A stretch of 47,449 nucleotides of DNA from Mycobacterium sp. Lineage in GTDB: Bacteria; Actinomycetota; Actinomycetes; Mycobacteriales; Mycobacteriaceae. This document shows positions 35,921 through 45,231 of the stretch, in pieces (position 1 is the stretch's first letter; every line of letters starts with the position of its first letter). The notes beneath the pieces were generated by a model. The model did no database searches. It was given only the letters and a program-made list of their open reading frames with translations, and was not told the origin of the DNA. A program made the position numbers and the translations under genes. The DNA lies in contig VEQY01000020.1 of the NCBI GenBank assembly GCA_018882965.1, positions 1 through 47,449 on the forward strand, read 5' to 3'.

Positions 35921-36937
35921 ATGAACCCGTCAGCCGTCGCCGGACACCGGGTGGTGACCCTGTGCATGAACCCCGCGCTGGACATCACCACCAGCACCGA
36001 GAGCGTGCGGCCGACCGACAAGCTGCGCTGCGCGGCCGCCCGCTATGACCCCGGCGGCGGAGGGATCAACGTCGCGCACGTCGCCGAGGTGCTGGGTGCG
36101 TCGGCGACGGCGATCTTCCCGGCCGGCGGCCCGGCCGGGGAGATGGTGCATCGGCTGCTGGAGGCCGAGGGACTGAGCACCCATCGCATCACGGTGGGCG
36201 GGGCGACGCGGGAGAGCTTCACCGTCAACGAGTCGGCCACCGGCAGGCAGTTCCGCTTCGTGCTGCCCGGGCCTGAGCTGACGCTCGCCGAGCAGACCGA
36301 GTGCCTGCTGCAGCTGCGCCGGGCGGCGGCCAAAGCCGCGATCGTCGTCGCCAGCGGCAGCCTGCCACCGGGAGTGCCGGAAGACTTCTACCAGCAGGTC
36401 GCCACCGCGTGCACCGAGTTGGACGCGATGTTCCTGCTGGACACCTCCGGCGGAGGTCTGCAACACGTCAACTCCGGGGTGTTCCTGCTCAAACCGAGCC
36501 TGCGCGAACTTCGCGAATGCGTTGGGCGCGAACTGGACTCCGAGGCCGAGCAAATCGCCGCCGCGCAGGAACTGATCCGGCGGGGATCGGCGCGCTACGT
36601 CCTGGTGTCACTGGGGTCGCAGGGGGCGCTGCTGGTCAGCCGCGACGGCGGCAAGCGGTACGCGCCGGTGCCGGTGCCGCCCGGCAGCGGGGTGGGCGCC
36701 GGTGACGCGATGGTGGCGGGCGTGGCGGTGGGCCTGGTCCGCGGCTGGCCGCTGACCGAGGCGGTGCGCCTGGGCGTCGCGGCGGGCGCGGCGATGCTGC
36801 TGACCCCGGGTACCGCGCCGTGCACCCGGGCGGACGCCGAGCGGCTGTTCGCCCAGACCTCAGATCCGGTCGACATCCCGACCGCGGGCGGCGTGCACGA
36901 TCTGACGGCGTCGTTGCGCGGGAGTGGCGATGACTGA
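35921..36937 (+). CDS. pfkB: 6-phosphofructokinase, PfkB (ribokinase) family
   Basis: Protein of 338 aa (Rv2029c is 339). TLCMNPALDITTS and PGGGGINVAHVAEVLG form the N-terminal sugar-binding motif, ASGSLPPG the central one, and GVGAGDAMVAGVAVG the ATP-binding/catalytic motif with the Asp base. It phosphorylates fructose-6-phosphate to the 1,6-bisphosphate; tagatose-6-phosphate or fructose-1-phosphate use by relatives is an alternative. The start is 31 bases after the fusion gene with GAAGGG upstream. Its end overlaps the start of the usp gene by 8 bases. It is a dormancy-regulon member by synteny. Confidence 0.93.
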   Translation: MNPSAVAGHRVVTLCMNPALDITTSTESVRPTDKLRCAAARYDPGGGGINVAHVAEVLGASATAIFPAGGPAGEMVHRLLEAEGLSTHRITVGGATRESFTVNESATGRQFRFVLPGPELTLAEQTECLLQLRRAAAKAAIVVASGSLPPGVPEDFYQQVATACTELDAMFLLDTSGGGLQHVNSGVFLLKPSLRELRECVGRELDSEAEQIAAAQELIRRGSARYVLVSLGSQGALLVSRDGGKRYAPVPVPPGSGVGAGDAMVAGVAVGLVRGWPLTEAVRLGVAAGAAMLLTPGTAPCTRADAERLFAQTSDPVDIPTAGGVHDLTASLRGSGDD

Positions 36938-37769
36938 CGACTTCACTCCGCCGTCGGTGGTGGTCGGCGTGGACGGGTCGCGCGCGGCGGTGCGCGCAGC
37001 ACTGTGGGCCGTCGAGGAGGCGATCAGCCGGGAGATGCCGCTGCGACTGGTGGCCGCCGCCGAGCACGCTGCCGACCAGTCCGCCGACCCGTCTTCCTCA
37101 GCGGCGGCCGCGGCGCGCTCGGTGGCCGACACGGTGCGGGCGACCGGCCGGCCGGTGCGCGTGGACGTCGACGTCCTCGCCGGACCGCCGGTGGACGTTC
37201 TGGTGGAGGCCTCCCGCACGGCGGCGATGCTCTGTGTCGGCGCGGTCGGGCTGCACCACTTCGAGCACGACCGGGTCGGGTCGACCGCGCTCGCGCTGGC
37301 GGTGTCCGCGCACTGCCCGGTGGCTGTCGTGCGCGGCACCGACCGGCGCGCCCCCGACCACCCGAGGTGGGTGGTCGCCGGACTCGACCAGAGCCCCGAC
37401 AGCGCGGCGGTCCTGCAGTTCGCCGTCGCCGAAGCCAGGCTGCGCGACGCGCCGCTGCGGGTGCTGGGCTCCTGGCAGTCCCACGGCGACGCCGCCACCG
37501 AGGCGACCGAGGGCAACCGCCTGGTGCACGCCCAACTCGACCGGCGGCTCTCGCAGTGGCGACACCGCTATCCCGACCTCGACGCGCAGCCGGTGGCCGT
37601 GCACGGGACCGTGCTGGATTACCTGGCCGAGAACGCCAAGTCGGTGCAGCTGGTGGTGGTCGGTTCGCGCAACACCGGCGTCGTCGGCGAACTGCTCGGC
37701 CCGTCCGGGCTGGCCACCCTGGACGGCGACTGCTCGGTCGTGGTGGTCGATCCGCAGCGACTGCTGTGA
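36930..37769 (+). CDS. Universal stress protein family, divergent (Rv2028c-like)
   Basis: Protein of 279 aa, the same length as Rv2028c. There are two tandem Usp-like domains: VVVGVDGSRAAVRAALWAVEEA at the start and RWVVAGLDQSPDSAAVLQFAVAEA in the middle. The G-x2-G-x9-G-S/T ATP-binding motif is not preserved in the first half (GAVGLHHFEHDRVGS) and weak in the second (GSRNTGVVGELLG), so ATP binding is doubtful. ATG 36930 lies inside pfkB's end and follows GGAG, so the two are translationally coupled. A possible GTG at 36924 would add two residues. The role is unknown beyond hypoxia/stress association. Confidence 0.87.
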   Translation: MTDDFTPPSVVVGVDGSRAAVRAALWAVEEAISREMPLRLVAAAEHAADQSADPSSSAAAAARSVADTVRATGRPVRVDVDVLAGPPVDVLVEASRTAAMLCVGAVGLHHFEHDRVGSTALALAVSAHCPVAVVRGTDRRAPDHPRWVVAGLDQSPDSAAVLQFAVAEARLRDAPLRVLGSWQSHGDAATEATEGNRLVHAQLDRRLSQWRHRYPDLDAQPVAVHGTVLDYLAENAKSVQLVVVGSRNTGVVGELLGPSGLATLDGDCSVVVVDPQRLL

Positions 37770-37774
37770 CACCT

Positions 37775-37815
37775 GTGACCGCACGTGACCGCATATGACC
37801 ATGACCGCATATGAC
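37775..37815. repeat. Short direct repeats between the stress protein and devR
   Basis: (G/A)TGACCGCA occurs at 37775, 37785 and 37801. The 14-base unit TGACCGCATATGAC is repeated exactly at 37786-37799 and 37802-37815 (period 16). The tract fills most of the 58-base gap before devR. It may be a slippage product or a regulator/ribosome-access element; no DosR consensus is present in it. Confidence 0.8.
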
Positions 37816-37827
37816 AGGGTGTGAGGC

Positions 37828-38517
37828 ATGGCGGGAGGAACGTCGGCAGACACCGGTGGCGCCGCGACCACGGTCAGGGTCTTCCTGGTCGACGACCATG
37901 AGGTCGTTCGGCGCGGCCTGATCGACCTGCTGGGCGAGGACCCCGAACTCGACGTGATCGGTGAGGCCGGGTCGGTGGCCCAGGCGATGGCGCAGATCCC
38001 GGCGCTGCGGCCCGACGTCGCCGTGCTCGACGTGCGCCTGCCCGACGGCAACGGCATCGAGCTGTGCCGCGACCTGCTCTCGAAAATGCCCGACCTGCGC
38101 TGCCTGATGCTGACCTCGTTCACCTCCGACGAGGCGATGCTCGACGCGATCCTGGCCGGCGCCAGCGGCTATGTGGTCAAGGACATCAAGGGCATGGAGT
38201 TGGCGCGGGCGATCAAGGACGTCGGCGCGGGCCGCTCGCTGCTGGACAACCGCGCCGCCGCCGCGCTGATGGCCAAGCTGCGGGGCGCGGCCGAACGCTC
38301 CGATCCGCTGTCGGGCCTGACCGATCAGGAGCGGGTGCTGCTCGACCTGCTCGGCGAGGGACTGACCAACAAGCAGATCGCCGCCCGGATGTTCCTGGCG
38401 GAGAAGACGGTCAAGAACTACGTGTCGCGGTTGCTGGCCAAGCTGGGCATGGAACGGCGCACCCAGGCCGCGGTGTTCGTCTCGAAACTCGGTCAGCGGC
38501 AACGCCGGGACGGCTGA
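37828..38517 (+). CDS. devR: NarL/LuxR-family response regulator DevR (DosR)
   Basis: Protein of 229 aa. The receiver domain [20 protein letters not shown] has the phospho-acceptor Asp68 in [13 protein letters not shown] and Lys in YVVKDIKG. The C-terminal LuxR-type helix-turn-helix ([40 protein letters not shown]) keeps the DNA-contacting Lys/Asn residues of M. tuberculosis DosR; the two proteins are nearly identical along their length, except that this one has about 14 extra N-terminal residues. It controls the dormancy regulon through GGGACTTTNGTCCC-like boxes. No alternative start is available at VRVF because that codon is GTC. It is followed after three bases by its likely sensor. Confidence 0.95.
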   Translation: MAGGTSADTGGAATTVRVFLVDDHEVVRRGLIDLLGEDPELDVIGEAGSVAQAMAQIPALRPDVAVLDVRLPDGNGIELCRDLLSKMPDLRCLMLTSFTSDEAMLDAILAGASGYVVKDIKGMELARAIKDVGAGRSLLDNRAAAALMAKLRGAAERSDPLSGLTDQERVLLDLLGEGLTNKQIAARMFLAEKTVKNYVSRLLAKLGMERRTQAAVFVSKLGQRQRRDG

Positions 38518-41109
<2,592 letters not shown>

Positions 41110-41162
41110 CGCCGTTCCCCTTCCGCTCACTTCGACGCTAGACCCGCACCGCCGGGCGGTCA

Positions 41163-41178
41163 GGGGCACTTGGTCCCC
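41163..41178 (-). promoter_or_regulatory. DosR-like palindrome upstream of the second usp gene
   Basis: GGGGCACTTGGTCCCC keeps GGG, the central TTG and GTCCC of the DosR box (11 of 14 positions by my alignment). At 54-69 bases before ATG 41109 it is well placed for activation of the leftward gene. Confidence 0.55.
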
Positions 41179-41252
41179 GGCCGGCCGGCCGGAAGGCCCC
41201 GATCGATCGGGCGTCCGCATCCGCCAGCGGTCCCTAGCTTAGGGTCGTCGCC
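41177..41252. promoter_or_regulatory. Palindrome-rich leader of the HAD-TPP-GH65 gene with leaderless promoter
   Basis: Three further symmetric elements follow the DosR-like site: four CCGG units (41177-41192), CCCGATCGATCGGG (41198-41211) and CCCTA-GCT-TAGGG (41232-41244). TAGGGT (41240-41245) lies seven bases before ATG 41253, so the last palindrome overlaps the -10 and could be an operator for the rightward gene. Confidence 0.45.
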
Positions 41253-44200
41253 ATGGTCGCTGTCGACCCCCGCTTCCACGATGCCGTGCTGTTCGACCTC
41301 GATGGAGTGATCACCGACACCGCCTCGCTGCACCAGGCCGCGTGGCGGCGGCTCTTCGACGACTACCTCGCGGGCCGCCCGCAGGCTCCCGGTGAGGACC
41401 ACCGCCCGTTCACCGACACCGACTACCGCCACTTCATCGACGGCAAACCCCGCGACGACGGGGTGCGCGACTTCCTCGCGGCGCGCGGCGTCGCACTCGG
41501 GGCCGACCCCCAGACGGTCGTGCGCGAACTCGGTGACCGCAAGCAGGAGATCTTCGCCGCCCAGATCGGCGCTGGCGTGCCGGTGTTCGACTCGACCGTC
41601 TCCCTGGCGCGCAGGCTGGTGCACGCCGGGGTACGCGTCGCGGTCTTCTCCGCCAGCCGCAACTGCGCGGGCGTGCTGGAGAGCGCGGGCATCACCGAGG
41701 CGTTCCCGGTCCGCGTCGACGGGGTGATCGCCGCCGGGCTTGGCCTGCCCGGTAAGCCCGACCCGGCGATGCTGCTCGAGACCGCGCGCCGGCTCGGGGT
41801 GCGGCCCGGGCGGGCGGTGGTCGTGGAGGACTCCGAGGCCGGGGTGAGCGCGGCACGCGCCGGCGGGTTCGGTCTGGTCATCGGGGTGGACCGTGCCGGG
41901 ACGGCACGCGAGGCGCTGCTCGGCTGCGGCGCCGACGCGGTCGTCGGCGATCTGGCCGAGGTGACCCTGCGCACCATCGACCGGCGGATGTCGCAGCTGC
42001 CCGACGCGCTGCTCTGCTTCGACCAGATCGCCGGCGCGGCGGGCGCGCGGCGCCCGGCGATCTTCTTCGACTTCGACGGCACGCTCTCGGAGATCGTCAA
42101 CGACCCGGCCGCCGCCACCCTGGTGGCCGGCGCGGAGAAGGCGCTGACGTCGCTGGCCGCGCTGTATCCGGTGGCGGTGCTCTCCGGGCGCGATCTCGCC
42201 GACATCCGCGACCGGGTGGGCATCCCCGGGCTGTGGTACGCCGGCAGTCACGGCTTCGAGATGGTGGGCCCCGACGGTGCGCACCACCGCAACGAGGCTG
42301 CCGCGCAGGCGATCCCGGTTCTCGAAGCCGCCGCCGCCGAGCTGACCGAGCGGCTGGCGCCGCTGGCCGGGGTGGCGGTCGAACACAAGCGCTATGCGGT
42401 GGCCGTGCACTACCGCAACGCCGGACCCGAGGCGGCGGCAACCGTGACCGCCGCGGCGCACGAGATCGGGCGGCGCAGCGGGCTGCGGGTCACCTCCGGT
42501 CGGATGGTCGTCGAGCTTCGCCCCGATCTGGACTGGGACAAGGGCGCCACCCTGGAGTGGATCGCCGACCGGATCGCCGGCGAGGAGCCGCTGCTGCCGA
42601 TGTTCCTCGGCGACGACCTGACCGACGAGGACGGTTTCGACGCGGTGCTTCACGACGGAATCGGCATCGTGGTGCGCCACAGCGAGGACGGCGACCGGGC
42701 GACCGCCGCGCGCTTCAGCCTGCCCGACCCCACCCACGTCGTGGAGTTCGTCGAGCGCCTCGTCGAGCAGTGCGACGTGGACCGTCACACCCTCTCCAGC
42801 CCTTGGTCGTTCACCTACGGCGGGTACATCCCCGAGCAGGAGCGGCTGCGCGAGGCGCTGTGCACGGTAGGCAACGGCTACCGGGCCACCCGCGGCTGCG
42901 CGCCGGAGGCCGACGCCGGTGAGTTCCACTACCCCGGCACCTACGCCGCCGGCCTGTACAACCGGCTCACCGATGAGATCGCCGGTATGCAGGTCGAGAA
43001 CGAGAGCCTGGTCAACCTGCCCAACTGGCTGTCATGCAAGTTCCGCATCGACGGCGGGGACTGGTTCGACATCGACACCGCCGAGGTGCTGTCCTACCGG
43101 CAGAGCATCGACCTGCGCCAGGCCGAGCTGACCCGCGAGTTCCGCTTCCGCGACCCCGCCGGCCGCACCAGCCGGGTGCTGCAGCGGCGCATCGCCGCGC
43201 TGCACACCCCGCACGCCTGCGCGCTGGAGACCACGATCTGGGCCGAGGACTGGTCGGGCAGCATCGAGTTCCTCTCACTCATCGACGCCGACGTGCGCAA
43301 CAGCGGAGTGCAGCGCTACCGCGCGTTCTCCGACGACCACCTGGTGGCCACCACCACCCGTGCGCTGGGTGCGGACTCCTGCCTGTTGGTGTGCGAGACC
43401 GTGCAGTCGCGGGTGACGATCGCGGTGGCCCAGCGCACCACGCTGTGGCGTGGCGAATCCCCGCTGCAGGCCCAGGCCAGCCTGGTCACCGAGGAGCGCC
43501 GCGTCGGCCACGACGTCGTCGCCGAGATCTCTCCCGGTGAGTCGGTGACCGTGGAGAAGATGGCCGCCATCTTCACCGGCTACGACACCGCCATCTCCGA
43601 GCCCGGGGACGCCGCCGCGCGGCTGCTGGGCACGCTGGGCCGCTACAGCGAGCTGCGCGACGGACACATCCGGGAGTGGGCGCATCTGTGGGAGCGCTTC
43701 GACATCGCCTTCGACGACAACCCCGACGCGCTGCGGGTGGTGCGCCTGCACCTGCTGCACCTGCTGCAGTGCGTGCCCAACCGGGCGGTGGACCTCGACG
43801 CCGGGCTGCCCGCACGCGGGTTGCACGGCGAGGCCTACCGCGGGCACATCTTCTGGGACGAGCTGTTCGTGTTCCCGATCCTCAACCTGCGCTCCCCGGC
43901 GAGCACCCGCTCGCTGCTGCGTTACCGCTACCGGCGGCTGCCCGAGGCGCGCCGCGCCGCGGTGCAGGCCGGCTACGCCGGGGCGATGTTCCCCTGGCAG
44001 TCCGGCAGCGACGGCCGCGAGGAGAGCCAGACGACCCACCTCAACCCCAACTCCGGGCGGTGGAACCCCGACGCCAGCGCCCGCGCGCATCACATCGGAG
44101 TCGCGGTGGCCTACAACGTCTGGCAGTACTACCAGGTGACCGGGGACCTGGAGTACCTGATCGAGAACGGCGCGGAGATGCTCGCCGAGATCGCCCGCTT

Positions 44201-45221
44201 CTGGGTCAGCCGCGCGCAGTTCGACCAGGCTTACGACGGCGGCCGGGGCCGGTATGTGATCCGCGGGGTGATCGGGCCCGACGAGTTCCACTCCGGTTAC
44301 CCCGATGCGCCCTACGACGGCATCGACAACAACGCCTACACCAACGTGATGGCGGTGTGGGCGATCGTGCGGGCGCTGGACGCGCTTGACGCGCTGCCGC
44401 TGCGCGACCGGCTGGACCTGATGGAGACGCTGGGCATCGACGGGCGCGAACTGGACCGCTGGGACGACGTGAGCCGGCGGATGTTCGTACCGTTCCACCC
44501 GGCGCCTGATACCGGGCCGGCACCCGGCATCGGGGTGATCAGCCAGTTCGAGGGCTACGCCGACCTTGAAGAACTGGACTGGCATGGTCTGCGCGAACGC
44601 CACGGCAACATCGCGCGCCTGGACCGCATCCTGGAGGCCGACAACGACAGCGTCACCCGCTACCAGGCCTCCAAGCAGGCCGACGTGCTGATGCTGTTCT
44701 ACCTGCTCTCCGCCGACGAGTTGCGCGAGATCTTCGCCCGCCTGGGCTACCGGTTCGCACCCGAGCAGATTCCGGCCACGGTGGACTACTACCGTCACCG
44801 CACCTCGCACGGCTCCACCCTGAGCGCGGTGGTGCACGCCTGGGTGCTGGCCCGCGGGGACCGCACGCGCGCGATGAACTACTTCCAGCAGGTGCTGATG
44901 TCCGATGTGCTCGACATCCAGGGCGGCACCACCGCCGAGGGCATCCACATCGCCGCCATGGCCGGCAGCATCGATCTACTGCAGCGCTGCTTCACCGGCC
45001 TGGAGGTGCGCGACGACCGCCTCATCCTCAACCCGATGTGGCCGGAAAGCCTGGGCGCACTGCGGATGCCGATCTACTATCGCGGCCACCGCCTGCACCT
45101 GAGGATCACCGGGCGCAACGCCGAGCTCTCCATCGACCCGGCCGAGCATCCGGCCATCGAGGTCGAGTGCCGCGGGCAGGTGCAGACGCTGGTGCCGGGG
45201 ACCTCGATGCGGCTGGGTTAG
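41253..45221 (+). CDS. otsB1: HAD phosphatase-trehalose-6-phosphate phosphatase-GH65 fusion (OtsB1/Rv2006-like)
   Basis: Protein of 1322 aa (Rv2006 is about 1327). Residues 1-240: HAD hydrolase of the beta-phosphoglucomutase type, AVLFDLDGVITD and GKPDPAMLLE. Residues ~265-500: trehalose-phosphatase-like HAD, IFFDFDGTLSEIVND, LSGRD, GSHGFE and FLGDDLTDEDGFDA. Residues ~510-1300: glycoside hydrolase family 65, YGGYIPEQERLREALCTVGN, GHIFWDELFVFP, GVIGPDEFHSGYPD with catalytic Glu1011, and KQADVLMLFYLL. Together they suggest phosphorolysis of a trehalose-like disaccharide, isomerisation of the released beta-glucose-1-phosphate and dephosphorylation of trehalose-6-phosphate in one chain; the M. 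tuberculosis OtsB1 was not found to be the main trehalose phosphatase, so the actual reaction is open. All three cores look intact. Confidence 0.92.
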   Translation: MVAVDPRFHDAVLFDLDGVITDTASLHQAAWRRLFDDYLAGRPQAPGEDHRPFTDTDYRHFIDGKPRDDGVRDFLAARGVALGADPQTVVRELGDRKQEIFAAQIGAGVPVFDSTVSLARRLVHAGVRVAVFSASRNCAGVLESAGITEAFPVRVDGVIAAGLGLPGKPDPAMLLETARRLGVRPGRAVVVEDSEAGVSAARAGGFGLVIGVDRAGTAREALLGCGADAVVGDLAEVTLRTIDRRMSQLPDALLCFDQIAGAAGARRPAIFFDFDGTLSEIVNDPAAATLVAGAEKALTSLAALYPVAVLSGRDLADIRDRVGIPGLWYAGSHGFEMVGPDGAHHRNEAAAQAIPVLEAAAAELTERLAPLAGVAVEHKRYAVAVHYRNAGPEAAATVTAAAHEIGRRSGLRVTSGRMVVELRPDLDWDKGATLEWIADRIAGEEPLLPMFLGDDLTDEDGFDAVLHDGIGIVVRHSEDGDRATAARFSLPDPTHVVEFVERLVEQCDVDRHTLSSPWSFTYGGYIPEQERLREALCTVGNGYRATRGCAPEADAGEFHYPGTYAAGLYNRLTDEIAGMQVENESLVNLPNWLSCKFRIDGGDWFDIDTAEVLSYRQSIDLRQAELTREFRFRDPAGRTSRVLQRRIAALHTPHACALETTIWAEDWSGSIEFLSLIDADVRNSGVQRYRAFSDDHLVATTTRALGADSCLLVCETVQSRVTIAVAQRTTLWRGESPLQAQASLVTEERRVGHDVVAEISPGESVTVEKMAAIFTGYDTAISEPGDAAARLLGTLGRYSELRDGHIREWAHLWERFDIAFDDNPDALRVVRLHLLHLLQCVPNRAVDLDAGLPARGLHGEAYRGHIFWDELFVFPILNLRSPASTRSLLRYRYRRLPEARRAAVQAGYAGAMFPWQSGSDGREESQTTHLNPNSGRWNPDASARAHHIGVAVAYNVWQYYQVTGDLEYLIENGAEMLAEIARFWVSRAQFDQAYDGGRGRYVIRGVIGPDEFHSGYPDAPYDGIDNNAYTNVMAVWAIVRALDALDALPLRDRLDLMETLGIDGRELDRWDDVSRRMFVPFHPAPDTGPAPGIGVISQFEGYADLEELDWHGLRERHGNIARLDRILEADNDSVTRYQASKQADVLMLFYLLSADELREIFARLGYRFAPEQIPATVDYYRHRTSHGSTLSAVVHAWVLARGDRTRAMNYFQQVLMSDVLDIQGGTTAEGIHIAAMAGSIDLLQRCFTGLEVRDDRLILNPMWPESLGALRMPIYYRGHRLHLRITGRNAELSIDPAEHPAIEVECRGQVQTLVPGTSMRLG

Positions 45222-45231
45222 CGGGTGTAAG

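Noticed and set aside
36930..37769. ATP-binding Usp assignment for this gene
   Set aside because: The G-x2-G-x9-G-S/T motif is not preserved in the first half and weak in the second, so only a divergent Usp-like call is supported.
41160..42929. Leftward 589-codon frame over the start of the HAD-TPP-GH65 gene
   Set aside because: Antisense shadow; it would also occupy the usp promoter region.
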